The notes below the pieces were generated by a model, which saw only the letters and a program-made list of their open reading frames with translations, had not been told where the DNA came from and ran no database searches. A DNA stretch of 30,461 bases from Pseudomonadota bacterium (GTDB taxonomy: Bacteria > Pseudomonadota > Gammaproteobacteria > Burkholderiales > Burkholderiaceae_E). The stretch covers positions 1-30,461 of the forward strand of contig JAEWEW010000295.1 of assembly GCA_023389175.1 (NCBI GenBank). The letters run 5' to 3'. Below, piece after piece: positions 16,951-25,367 of this stretch. Every line of letters starts with the position of its first letter. The stretch's first letter is position 1. The translations under genes and the position numbers were made by a program.

Positions 16951-19131
16951 ATGACTGGTGTGCTTTCCAGGCGCGAAAGGCGCCGGCCTGCGCGAGCGCG
17001 GCGGGCGCCGCGGGCGCCGCTTCCGGGCCGCCGGGTGGCGGCGCTGGCCATCGGCCTTGCCGCGCTCGCCTGGCTGCAGGTGTCCGAGGCGGGCGACCGC
17101 GGCCAGACCCAGCGCCTTCTGATTCGTCTCTCCCAGCCGCCGGTCGCCGCGGCATCGGCCGGCCCGCAGCGCGAGCGCGCGCAGGCGGACGCGCTCGTAC
17201 GGCTCGCATCACGCAAGTCGCTGCGGCTGCGACGGATCCGCGAGTCCGGCGACGACTGGTTGGTGGTGGCGCTGGCCGAGCCGGTGACCGCCGATTCGGC
17301 GCGCGAGATCGCGCGCCGGATCGCGGACGATCCCGAGGTCGCGCATGCCGAGCCGGACCTTCGCGTCTTCGCCCAGCAGGCGAACGATCCGCATCTGGTC
17401 GCGCAATGGGCCCTGGCGGGACCGGAGCAGGGCAGCCCGGGCGGCACGCAGGCGCTGGCGGCGTGGGGGCTGGCGGACGGTGCCGGGGTGACCGTCGCCG
17501 TCATCGACACCGGCTTCACCGCCCATCCCGACCTCGACGGTGCATGGCTGCCCGGGTTCGACTTCATCGGCGCCGACCCGGATGGCAGCTTTCGGAGCGC
17601 CAACGACGGCGACGGACGTGACGCGGACGCGTCGGATCCCGGCGACTGGTGCGACGAAGCCGGCGCGGCCACGCCGAGCACCTGGCACGGCACCGCGGTC
17701 GCGGGCCTGGTCGCCGCTCGCGCGGGCAACGGCTACGGCATCGCCGGTGTCGCGCCGGCGGCCCGCATCCTGCCGGTCCGCGCAATCGGGCGCTGCGGCG
17801 GCTACATGAGCGACGTGATCGACGCGATGCGCTGGGCGGCCGGGCTGCCGGTGGCCGGCGTTCCGGCGAATCCGCACCCTGCTCGCGTCCTCAACCTCTC
17901 GCTCGGCTCGACGCCGGGCACACCCTGCTCGCCGTACCAGCAGCGGGCGGTGGACGAGGTGGTCGCGGCCGGCACCGTGGTGGTCGCGGCCGCCGGCAAC
18001 GAAGGCATGGGCAGCGTCGGCGTGCCCGCCAACTGCATCGGCGTGACGGCGGTGGCCGCCCATACTCGGCACGGCGACCTGGCGAGCTATTCCAACGTCG
18101 GGACGAACGTCGCGCTGACCGCCCCCGGCGGGGTGGGCAGCCTGCCCGACCTCGCCGTGATCGCATCGTCCAACACCGGCGCCACCGCCGCAGCGCTGCC
18201 GGATCCGGCTCGAGGCTTCGCCGGTACCAGCGCGGCTGCGCCGCATGTCGCCGGGACGGCCGCGCTGCTCTGGTCCTACGATCCGCGGCTTTCGGCGGTC
18301 GAGATCCGCAATGCGCTGGCCGGCTCGGCGCGGCCCTGGCCGGCCGGCACGCATTGCAGCGGGGCCCTGGCCGGGCAGTGCGGCGCCGGCATGCTGGATG
18401 CGGGCGCGGCGCTCGCGCGCGTCGGCAGCCGGGTTGCGCTCGACATCGAGGCGCCTCGCGGCCCGCTGCCCGGAGGAACCCGGGTGACGCTGTCCGCGCT
18501 GGTGAGATCCATGTACGCCCCCGACCAGCTGGCCTACCGCTGGGTGCAGACGATCGGGCCGGCGGTGCGGCTGCTGCATGCCGACGCGCCGGTCGTCGCG
18601 CTGGATCTCCCCCCGCACCGGACCGAAGTGGGCCTGCGGCTCGCGGTGACGGATCCGACCGGCGCTGTCACCGTGGCGGATGGCCTCGTGCGGGTGAACA
18701 ACTCCCCAGTCGCGACGGCCGTCGGCTCGATCATCGTGGCCGTCGGCGAGAGCGTCGGGTTGCGGCTCGAGGCGATCGATCCGGACGGCGATGCGGTGCT
18801 TTTCACGCTGCTCGCGGCACCGTCCGGACTCAGCGTCGGCCGCAGCGACGGGCGACTCAGCTGGATCGCCGGCGACGCAGGCATCTACCCGGTGCGGGTG
18901 GCGATCGAGGATGCCGATGGTCTCGGCGGCGGCGAGATCGCCTTCGCCATCCATGTCTCCGACGGCTCCAGCCTCGCTTCGCCGCTGCGCTCCGCTGGCG
19001 CCGGACGCAGCGGTGGCGGCGGCAGCGCGAATCCCGGCCTGCTTGCGCTGGCCGGCATCGCGGCGGCCTTGCTCTGCGCGAGGCGCCTGCGCCGGTGGCG
19101 AGCGCGCGGGCATGTGACAATCGGGCCATGA
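16951..19131 (+). CDS. S8 subtilisin-family serine protease with GlyGly-CTERM sorting tail
   Basis: A 726-residue exported protease. After a basic N-terminus and a signal helix (about 29-47) comes an inhibitor-I9-like propeptide (about 54-145), then the S8 domain with catalytic Asp186 (AVIDTGF), His246 (TWHGTAVAGL), oxyanion Asn350 (AAAGNEG) and Ser427 (GTSAAAPHVAGT). Two immunoglobulin-like modules follow: a PKD/REJ-like one (about 497-583) and a cadherin-like one with AIDPDGDAV (about 584-680). The end is a GlyGly-CTERM signal: SGGGGSANP, hydrophobic helix LLALAGIAAALL, then RRLRRWR. A short tail GHVTIGP lies beyond it. ATG 16951 is preferred to GTG 16915. Its stop overlaps the next start (ATGA), coupling it to a metabolic gene, which is unusual. 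Confidence 0.92.
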   Translation: MTGVLSRRERRRPARARRAPRAPLPGRRVAALAIGLAALAWLQVSEAGDRGQTQRLLIRLSQPPVAAASAGPQRERAQADALVRLASRKSLRLRRIRESGDDWLVVALAEPVTADSAREIARRIADDPEVAHAEPDLRVFAQQANDPHLVAQWALAGPEQGSPGGTQALAAWGLADGAGVTVAVIDTGFTAHPDLDGAWLPGFDFIGADPDGSFRSANDGDGRDADASDPGDWCDEAGAATPSTWHGTAVAGLVAARAGNGYGIAGVAPAARILPVRAIGRCGGYMSDVIDAMRWAAGLPVAGVPANPHPARVLNLSLGSTPGTPCSPYQQRAVDEVVAAGTVVVAAAGNEGMGSVGVPANCIGVTAVAAHTRHGDLASYSNVGTNVALTAPGGVGSLPDLAVIASSNTGATAAALPDPARGFAGTSAAAPHVAGTAALLWSYDPRLSAVEIRNALAGSARPWPAGTHCSGALAGQCGAGMLDAGAALARVGSRVALDIEAPRGPLPGGTRVTLSALVRSMYAPDQLAYRWVQTIGPAVRLLHADAPVVALDLPPHRTEVGLRLAVTDPTGAVTVADGLVRVNNSPVATAVGSIIVAVGESVGLRLEAIDPDGDAVLFTLLAAPSGLSVGRSDGRLSWIAGDAGIYPVRVAIEDADGLGGGEIAFAIHVSDGSSLASPLRSAGAGRSGGGGSANPGLLALAGIAAALLCARRLRRWRARGHVTIGP

Positions 19132-20255
19132 AATCGAATCCCGCGCTTCTCTCCGGTGTCAAGGTGGTCGAGTTCTGCCAGGTCGCGGCCGGTCCGTTCT
19201 GCGGCATGCTGCTCGCGGACTACGGCGCCGAGGTCCTGAAGGTGGAGCCGCCCGAAGGCGATGCGTTGCGCCAGTGGCCGCCGATCACCGACGGCTACAG
19301 CGAGAACTTCGCCTCCCTCAACCGCGGCAAGCAGGCGATCGCGCTCGATCTCAAGGATCCTGCGCAACTCGAGCGAGCACGGGCGCTGGTGCTCGAGGCC
19401 GACGTGCTGGTGGAGAACAGCCGTCCCGGCGTGATGCAGCGGCTGGGCCTCGGCTGGGACTGGTTCGGATCGCGCAAGCCGTCGCTGGTCTACTGCTCGA
19501 TCTCGGCCTTCGGCCAGGCAGGGCCGCGCGCGAGATCCGGCGGCTTCGACGTCACCATCCAGGCGGCCTCGGGCATCATGAGCGTGACCGGCGAGCCCGA
19601 CGGCGCGCCGGTGAAGTGCGGCGTGCCGATCTCGGATTTCACCGCCGGCCTCTACGCCGCCTTCTCCATCGCGGCGATGCTCGCGCGGGTCCGCGCCGGC
19701 GGACCGGGCGGCTCGATCGACGTGCCGATGTTCGGCACCTCGCTCGCGATCGCCGCCCTGCAGACCAGCGAGTACTTCGGCACCGGCCGCAATCCGGCGA
19801 AGCTCGGCTCGGCGCATCCGCGCAACGCGCCCTACCAGGCCTTCAAGGCACGTGACGGCTGGTTCGTCATCGCAGCCGGCAACAACCGCCTCTGGGCCGC
19901 GGTCTGCGACGTCGCCGGCATGCCGCATCTGCTCGACGACGAGCGTTTCCTCACGCCGACGCTGCGCGCGGCGAACCAGGTGGCGCTCGCGGCGCTGCTG
20001 GAGGAGCGCTTTGCCGAGCGGGACGCTGCCGATTGGCTGGCGCGCTTCGAGGCGGCCGGCGTGCCGAACGCGCCGATCAACGGCTATGCCGAGGCGTTGG
20101 CGGATCCGCAGGCGCGGCACCTGGAGCTGGTGCAGGAGGTGGCGCTGCCGTCGGGCCGGCGCACCCGCACGGTCGTGTGCCCGGTCTGGATCGACGGCGC
20201 GCCGGTGCCGGTGCGCGCCACGATGCCGGTACTGGCAGGGCCGGGGCAAGCGTGA
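19128..20255 (+). CDS. CaiB/BaiF family (class III) CoA-transferase
   Basis: A 375-residue cytoplasmic enzyme that moves CoA between carboxylic acids. Class III hallmarks are VVEFCQVAAGPFCGMLLADYGAEVLKVE at the N-terminus, LNRGKQAIALDLKD, LVENSRPGVMQRLGLG, YCSISAFGQAGP, and the probable catalytic Asp170 in GVPISDFTAGLYAA. The C-terminal part has the small-domain segment WLARFEAAGVPNAPI. The ATG overlaps the protease stop by four bases and its own stop shares one base with the next start, so three genes are translationally coupled. Together with the dehydrogenase and the Bug receptor it suggests uptake and activation of a small carboxylic acid. The substrate is not readable from sequence. Confidence 0.93.
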   Translation: MKSNPALLSGVKVVEFCQVAAGPFCGMLLADYGAEVLKVEPPEGDALRQWPPITDGYSENFASLNRGKQAIALDLKDPAQLERARALVLEADVLVENSRPGVMQRLGLGWDWFGSRKPSLVYCSISAFGQAGPRARSGGFDVTIQAASGIMSVTGEPDGAPVKCGVPISDFTAGLYAAFSIAAMLARVRAGGPGGSIDVPMFGTSLAIAALQTSEYFGTGRNPAKLGSAHPRNAPYQAFKARDGWFVIAAGNNRLWAAVCDVAGMPHLLDDERFLTPTLRAANQVALAALLEERFAERDAADWLARFEAAGVPNAPINGYAEALADPQARHLELVQEVALPSGRRTRTVVCPVWIDGAPVPVRATMPVLAGPGQA

Positions 20256-21235
20256 TGGCAGGCGATCGCCCCAATCCCGCGGCGGCAGGCCCGGCCTCGG
20301 CCCGCATCGGCTTCATCGGGCTCGGCGTCATGGGCGCGCCGATGGCACGCAACCTCGCGTCGGCGGGCTTCCGCTTGAGTGTCTTCGATGCCGACCCGGC
20401 GCGCGCGAGCGCGATCGCGCGTGACCGCATCGTCGCCGCGACGGACCCGCAGGCGCTCGCCGCCGGCAGCGACATCGTCATCACGATGCTGCCGAACGGC
20501 GACGTGGTGAACCGGGTAGTCGCCGGACCGGACGGTATTGCCCAGGCGATGCGGCCAGGCACGCTGCTGCTCGACACCTCCTCGTCCGAGCCGTGGCTGA
20601 CCCGCCGCTCGGCCGATATCCTGGCCGGGCGCGGCGTGGCGATGGTGGATGCGCCGGTGTCGGGTGCGCAGTGGGGCGCCGAGGCGGCGGAACTGGTGTT
20701 CATGGTGGGCGGCGCCGCGGCCGACCTCGATCGCGTGCGCCCGCTGCTGCAGGCGATGGGTCGCTCGGTGCATCACGTCGGGCCGCTCGGCGCCGGCCAC
20801 ACGATGAAGTGCATCAACAACATGATCACCGCGATGACCTTCATCGCCACCGCCGAGGGGCTCGCGATCGGCCGGCGCGCCGGCCTGGATCCGGTGGCGA
20901 TGAACGACGTGCTCAATGAATCGACCGGGGCGTCGTGGCTGACCCGCAATCACTTCGCTCAGCGCGTGTTCAGCCGCGCCTTCGACGATCCGTTCAAGCT
21001 CGAGCTGATGGTGAAGGACGTGGGCATCGCGATGGGCCTGGCACAGGCCCACGGCATGCCGGTGCCGCTCTCCGCCGTCGGCCAGCAGCTCTATCGCGCG
21101 GCCGAGCGGGCGGCCGGCCCCGGCAGCAGCGTGAGCGAGATGGTGCGGTGGATCGAGCAGCTCACCGGCACCGAGCTCTCAGGGACGAGTGTGCCTGGCG
21201 TCTCCAACCCGGCCGGCGTTACTCGCAAAGACTGA
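20255..21235 (+). CDS. NAD(P)-dependent 3-hydroxyisobutyrate-dehydrogenase-like oxidoreductase
   Basis: A 326-residue beta-hydroxyacid dehydrogenase. The Rossmann motif RIGFIGLGVMGAPMARNL is at about 17-34, and a substrate-binding stretch VDAPVSGAQWGAE lies at about 131-143. The catalytic lysine is Lys185 in GAGHTMKCINNM, and a helical C-terminal domain with the KDVGIAMGLA motif at about 254 completes the fold. Aspartate after the second strand (VFDADPARA) suggests NAD preference; this is inferred. ATG 20255 shares its first base with the stop of the CoA-transferase gene. The C-terminal about 25 residues are an unconserved tail. It may oxidise or reduce a hydroxyacid handled by the neighbouring CoA-transferase. 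Confidence 0.92.
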   Translation: MAGDRPNPAAAGPASARIGFIGLGVMGAPMARNLASAGFRLSVFDADPARASAIARDRIVAATDPQALAAGSDIVITMLPNGDVVNRVVAGPDGIAQAMRPGTLLLDTSSSEPWLTRRSADILAGRGVAMVDAPVSGAQWGAEAAELVFMVGGAAADLDRVRPLLQAMGRSVHHVGPLGAGHTMKCINNMITAMTFIATAEGLAIGRRAGLDPVAMNDVLNESTGASWLTRNHFAQRVFSRAFDDPFKLELMVKDVGIAMGLAQAHGMPVPLSAVGQQLYRAAERAAGPGSSVSEMVRWIEQLTGTELSGTSVPGVSNPAGVTRKD

Positions 21236-21289
21236 CCGCCACACACCCAGTGGCAGCCGCGGATCGGGCTCCGCCCGGCCGCTGGCTGC

Positions 21290-21332
21290 GCCCCCCAGTG
21301 GGGGGAGGCGGCCGAAGGCCGCTTCGGGGGGC
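21290..21332. repeat. Double GC-rich hairpin element between convergent genes
   Basis: CCCCCC (21291-21296) pairs with GGGGGG (21300-21305) across an AGT loop, and GCGGCC (21308-21313) pairs with GGCCGC (21317-21322) across GAA. An alternative long pairing joins GCCCCCC at 21290 with GGGGGGC ending at 21332. It fills the 98-bp gap between the dehydrogenase and Bug receptor genes, which point at each other. It may act as a bidirectional terminator or be a repetitive element; such GC-rich intergenic hairpins are common in Burkholderiales. Confidence 0.6.
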
Positions 21333-21333
21333 G

Positions 21334-22326
21334 TCAATCTATCTTCGCCCCCGATGCCTTGACCACCTTCTCCCACTTGGTGGTTTCGGCCGCGATGAAC
21401 TTCCCGAGATCCTCCGGCGTGCCGCCCACCGGCTGGGCGCCGAGCGTCGCGAGCCGCTCGCGCACGTCGGGCTTCTTCAGGATCTGGTCGACCTCGCTCG
21501 ACACCTTGCGGATCACGTCCTCCGGCGTGCCGCGCGGCGCCATCAGCACGAACCATGACTCCGCCTCGTAGCCGGGCACGGCGCTCGCGATCGGCGGTAC
21601 GTCCGGCAGGCTAGGGACCTTGGCGGCCGACGTGACGCCGAGCGCGATCACCTTGCCACCCTTGATGTGGGCCATCGCCGACGGCAGGTTGTCGATCGCC
21701 ATCTGGATGTTGCCGCCGACCAGGTCCAGCAGCATCGGCGCGCTGCCGCGGTACGGCACATGCGCCACGTCGACGCCGGCGAGCGACTTGAACAGCTCGG
21801 TGGAGAGGTGGCCGGTGCTGCCGTTGCCCGGGGAGCCGTAGGAATACTTACCGCGGTTGGCCTTCAGCTCGGCCACGAAGTCCGCGAGGTTGCGCGCCTT
21901 GACCCCGTTCGGATTGACCATCAGCACGTTCGGCACGCGCACGACGAACGAGACCGGCACCAGCGCCTTCTGCTCGAACGGCATCTGCCGGTAGAGGAAC
22001 TGGTTGATCGCCGCCGGCCCCGGCGTGTTCATGATGAACGTGTAGCCGTCGGGAGGCGCGTTGGCGGTCTCCGCGGCGCCGATGTTGCCGCCGGCCCCGG
22101 CCTTGTTCTCCACGACGAAGGTCTGCCCGAAGGACTTGGTGAGGTGATCAGCCATCAGGCGGGCCGAGATGTCGGTCGTGCCTCCGGCCGCGAAGGGCAC
22201 GATGATGCGCACCGGCTTCTCCGGCCAGGCCGCCGCGGCGGGCGCGGCGGGTCCCAGCGACAGCAGTGCACCCGCCAGCAGGGCCGACGCGACGGCGCCG
22301 GCGCGCCGGCCTGAGGTTCGAGTCAT
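21334..22326 (-). CDS. Bug-family tripartite tricarboxylate transporter substrate-binding protein
   Basis: A 330-residue periplasmic receptor with a signal peptide (cleavage near AAAAWP). The mature start WPEKPVRIIVPFAAGGTTDISARL and VVENKAGAGGNIGAAETANAPPDGYTF are the classic Bug/TctC signature. YGSPGNGSTGHLSTELF and HVPYRGSAPMLLDLVGGNIQM are the later ligand-pocket motifs. Such receptors bind carboxylates and number in the dozens in Burkholderiales, mostly without adjacent TctAB membrane genes, as here. ATG 22326 has AGGAGA about seven bases upstream. It points at the CoA-transferase/dehydrogenase pair and is a plausible receptor for their substrate. Confidence 0.95.
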   Translation of the reverse strand: MTRTSGRRAGAVASALLAGALLSLGPAAPAAAAWPEKPVRIIVPFAAGGTTDISARLMADHLTKSFGQTFVVENKAGAGGNIGAAETANAPPDGYTFIMNTPGPAAINQFLYRQMPFEQKALVPVSFVVRVPNVLMVNPNGVKARNLADFVAELKANRGKYSYGSPGNGSTGHLSTELFKSLAGVDVAHVPYRGSAPMLLDLVGGNIQMAIDNLPSAMAHIKGGKVIALGVTSAAKVPSLPDVPPIASAVPGYEAESWFVLMAPRGTPEDVIRKVSSEVDQILKKPDVRERLATLGAQPVGGTPEDLGKFIAAETTKWEKVVKASGAKID

Positions 22327-22346
22327 GGATCTTCTCCTATTGAGGT

Positions 22347-22362
22347 GCCGTCGCGCGACGGC
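22347..22362. promoter_or_regulatory. Perfect 16-bp palindrome, candidate operator of the Bug receptor gene
   Basis: GCCGTCGC-GCGACGGC has no spacer or mismatch and lies 21-36 bp upstream of the Bug receptor ATG (22326), in the 164-bp region shared with the divergent ABC-transporter genes. It could be an operator for a dimeric repressor. A chance palindrome in such GC-rich DNA cannot be ruled out. No regulator gene adjoins it. Confidence 0.35.
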
Positions 22363-22490
22363 GCGTTGTTGACGCTCACCGTAACTCTACCGCGTGGCCA
22401 CCGGTCGTACCGGGCAATCCCGGAAGGAGCAGGTGGTGCTGCCGCCTCGCCCCTGGGGTAGACTGCGCCGTCTCCAATTGCGCACCGACG

Positions 22491-23624
22491 ATGGCCGCGA
22501 TCACGCTCTCAGGACTGACCATCGGCTTCGGTGACACCAACGTCATCGAGGGACTCGACCTCCAGGTGGAGCAGGGCCGCTTCTTCACGCTGCTCGGTCC
22601 GAGCGGCTGCGGCAAGACCACGCTGCTGCGGGCCATCGCGGGTTTCAACCGGCTCCGTGCGGGCAGCATCCACTTCGACCGGCAGGACATGACGCGGGTC
22701 CCTACCCATCGGCGCGACATCGGGATGGTGTTCCAGGACTACGCGCTCTTCCCGGACAAGACCGTCTTCGACAACGTCGCGTTCGGCCTGAGGGCGCGCC
22801 GCGTCCGGGAGCCTGAGATCCGGACCCGGGTCATGCGCTACCTGGATCGGGTGGAGCTCGCGACGCTGGCGGACCGCCATCCTGCGCTGATGAGCGGAGG
22901 CCAGCGCCAGCGCGTGGCGCTGGCCCGCGCGCTAATCATACAGCCCCAGGTGCTGCTGATGGACGAACCGCTGTCCAACCTCGACGCGAAGCTGCGACTG
23001 CAGATGCGCGACGTGATCCTGGACCTGCAGCGCGAGGCCGGTATCACCACTGTGTTCGTGACCCACGACCAGGAGGAGGCCCTCGCCATGTCCGACGCGA
23101 TCGCGGTCATGAACCGCGGCCGCATCGAGCAACTCGGCGCGCCTGCGGAGCTGTACGGCAGGCCCCGGTCGGCCTTCGTCGCCGATTTCATCGGCTCGGC
23201 GAACGTGCTGCCGGTGACGATGGGCTCCGATGAAAACGCCGGCGGGGTGCCGGACGGACATGCGGCCGGGGCGCCGGTTCGCTGTCGGCTCGCCGGCCAT
23301 CCGCTGGAGGCGCGGCTCCGCGTGGCCACCCCGGCGCAGGACGCCATGCTCGTGGCGCGGCCCGAAGACATCACCATTCGCTCGAGCGCCCTGGGGGCCG
23401 AACCGCTGGTGCCCGCGCGCATCCTGCGCACGCAGTACCTCGGGTTCAAGACCACCTACAAGGCTGCCATCCAGCCGCTGGGCCGATCGAGCAGCGATGA
23501 CAGCGCGCACTGGCCGGTGGTCACGATCGACGCCTATGCGGGAGGCGATCGCGAGCCGGTCGCGCCCGGCGCCGCAGTGTATCTCGCGTTCTCGCGGGAC
23601 TGCGCCATCGTTCCCGGCCCCTGA
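22491..23624 (+). CDS. ABC transporter ATP-binding protein, FbpC/PotA type
   Basis: A 377-residue ATPase of the import family that serves ferric iron, polyamine, thiamine and 2-aminoethylphosphonate systems. Walker A GPSGCGKT is at 36-43, Q-loop Gln82 in MVFQDYALFP, signature MSGGQRQR at 134-141 (LSGGQ is usual), Walker B LLMDE at 155-159, D-loop SNLDAK, and switch His192 in VTHDQEEA. A C-terminal TOBE-type region (about 230-375) contains a 20-residue insert with little conservation. It is the first gene of a three-gene operon with the permease 39 bp downstream. Which ligand it serves depends on the binding protein. Confidence 0.93.
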   Translation: MAAITLSGLTIGFGDTNVIEGLDLQVEQGRFFTLLGPSGCGKTTLLRAIAGFNRLRAGSIHFDRQDMTRVPTHRRDIGMVFQDYALFPDKTVFDNVAFGLRARRVREPEIRTRVMRYLDRVELATLADRHPALMSGGQRQRVALARALIIQPQVLLMDEPLSNLDAKLRLQMRDVILDLQREAGITTVFVTHDQEEALAMSDAIAVMNRGRIEQLGAPAELYGRPRSAFVADFIGSANVLPVTMGSDENAGGVPDGHAAGAPVRCRLAGHPLEARLRVATPAQDAMLVARPEDITIRSSALGAEPLVPARILRTQYLGFKTTYKAAIQPLGRSSSDDSAHWPVVTIDAYAGGDREPVAPGAAVYLAFSRDCAIVPGP

Positions 23625-23663
23625 CCGGCCGGAACGTCCGACTCCGGCGCCGGCCCAGCCACC

Positions 23664-25313
23664 ATGCACGTCCGCTTCCTTCCCTGGGGCCTGCTCACGC
23701 TGGTGTGCCCTGGAGTCCTCTGTCTCTTCGTCCTCTACCCCCTCGCGACGCTGACGCTGAACAGCTTCCGGACACCTGGCGCCGAGGGTTTCGGCCTGGA
23801 CGGCTTCCGCACCTTCCTCGCAACGCCCGAGTACCTGGCGGCATTGCGCAATACCATCGTGCTCGGCTGCGTCGTCACGGTGCTTGCCGGTCTGGTCGGG
23901 GTGCCTTTCGCCTATGTGGTCGCCCGCTTCGACTTCCCGCTCAAGAACCTGGTGGCGATACTGCCGCTCTCCACCATCATCATTCCCGAGATCATCTCGG
24001 CCCAGTCGTGGCTCCTGGTCCTGGGCAACAACGGCCTGCTCACCAACTTCCTCTACGACTTCGGCGTTGAGCTGCCGAGCTTCTACGGATGGGGCGGCCT
24101 CATCATCGTGATGACGCTGACCTACTACACCTACATCTACTTCGGCGTGCTCGCCGCGTTGCGAGGTTTCGACGGGCAGCTCGAGGAGGCGGCGCTCAGC
24201 CTGGGGGCGAGCCCGCTGGCAGCCAAGGTCAAGGTGCTGCTTCCGACCGTCATTCCCGCCATCCTGGTCAACGCGCTGGTGGTGTTCACGCTTGTCGTCG
24301 GCAACTTCGCGCTCGCCACGATGCTCGGGCACGGCGTGCCGCTCATGTCGGTGGTCACCTACGGCACCTTCGTGAGCGAGATGGGTGGCGATCCGACCAT
24401 GCAGAGCACGCTCTCGGTCATCTCGATCATGCTCGTCGGCTTCGTGCTTTTCGTGCAGAAGCGCGTGGTGGAGCGCAAGCTCGTCCACATGGTCCAGGGC
24501 AGGGCACCCGTGCCGCGGCGAGTGAGCGGCCGGGCCGCGCTCGGCCTTGGCGCAGGCGTCGGCACCCTGCTGGTCCTTTCGCTGCTCCCTCTCGTTGCCG
24601 TCTTCGTCGGCGCCTTCACCCGGAGCCGCGGACCGGTGATGCAATGGGGGCAGTTCTCCATCGGCAGCATCGAGCGTGCATGGCTCAACGCACCGGAGCC
24701 GGTGCTCAACTCGTTCAAGTTCGCCTCGCTGGCAACGGTGATCGGCGTCGTCTTCGCGGTCACCGTGAGCTACCTGATCGTCAAGAAGCGCACCTGGCTG
24801 AGCCAGGCGCTCGACTACGTTGTGGTGCTCCCTCTCGCGATCTCGGGAACGGTGCTGGGCATCGCCATCGTCCAGACCTTCAACAGCGGGTGGCTGGTGC
24901 TCACCGGGGGGAGCGCCATCATGGTCCTGCTCTACGTCGTCCGGCGGGCACCGTTCTCGGTGCGCAATGCATCCTCGATGCTCTTCAACATACCCGATTC
25001 ACTGGAGGAAGCGTCGATCAGCCTTGGGGTGTCTCCCCTCGCGACTTTTTTCAAGGTGGTGCTGCCGGTCATGAAGGCATCAGTCGTGGCGGCGGCTATC
25101 ATGATGTGGGTCACGAGCATCGCCGAGCTCTCGGGCTCGATCGTCGTCTATGGCGGTGGGCTGGAGACCATGCCGATCAAGATCTTCCGGCTGGTCGACA
25201 CCGGGCACATGGGGCTCGCTTCGGCCTACGGTGCGACGCTGGTCGGGATGATCCTCATACCGGTGCTGCTGGCGGTAAAGGTGTTCAGGGTCGAGTTGTT
25301 CTCCGGAAAGTAG
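23664..25313 (+). CDS. Fused ABC transporter permease (two transmembrane halves), FbpB/PhnU-V type
   Basis: The 549-residue protein joins two six-helix permease units. Each has the EAA loop that contacts the ATPase: EEAALSLGASPLAAKVKVLLP at about 174-194 and EEASISLGVSPLATFFKVVLP at about 448-468. This duplicated architecture is typical of ferric-iron and 2-aminoethylphosphonate importers, so one polypeptide can supply the whole channel. The link between halves (about 265-295) is basic. It lies between the ATPase and the binding protein. A hairpin (25315-25340) occupies the gap to the latter. Confidence 0.93.
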   Translation: MHVRFLPWGLLTLVCPGVLCLFVLYPLATLTLNSFRTPGAEGFGLDGFRTFLATPEYLAALRNTIVLGCVVTVLAGLVGVPFAYVVARFDFPLKNLVAILPLSTIIIPEIISAQSWLLVLGNNGLLTNFLYDFGVELPSFYGWGGLIIVMTLTYYTYIYFGVLAALRGFDGQLEEAALSLGASPLAAKVKVLLPTVIPAILVNALVVFTLVVGNFALATMLGHGVPLMSVVTYGTFVSEMGGDPTMQSTLSVISIMLVGFVLFVQKRVVERKLVHMVQGRAPVPRRVSGRAALGLGAGVGTLLVLSLLPLVAVFVGAFTRSRGPVMQWGQFSIGSIERAWLNAPEPVLNSFKFASLATVIGVVFAVTVSYLIVKKRTWLSQALDYVVVLPLAISGTVLGIAIVQTFNSGWLVLTGGSAIMVLLYVVRRAPFSVRNASSMLFNIPDSLEEASISLGVSPLATFFKVVLPVMKASVVAAAIMMWVTSIAELSGSIVVYGGGLETMPIKIFRLVDTGHMGLASAYGATLVGMILIPVLLAVKVFRVELFSGK

Positions 25314-25314
25314 G

Positions 25315-25340
25315 TGCCCCTGCCAACGTGGCCCGGGGCA
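25315..25340 (+). repeat. Small hairpin between permease and binding-protein genes
   Basis: TGCCCC (25315-25320) pairs with GGGGCA (25335-25340) across a 14-base loop, directly after the permease stop and ahead of the binding-protein ribosome site. Such intercistronic stems can stabilise the distal message. That role is inferred. Confidence 0.35.
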
Positions 25341-25367
25341 GGTCTTTCGTCCCATTGAGGAACTGCG

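Noticed and set aside
17209..20249. Long minus-strand frames opposite the S8 protease and CoA-transferase genes, and a second plus-frame reading of the protease region
   Set aside because: The real genes have full catalytic motifs; the alternatives are compositional shadows.
22932..24644. 570-codon minus-strand frame opposite the ABC genes
   Set aside because: Charged, repetitive composition typical of antisense of GC-rich membrane protein genes; no domain.
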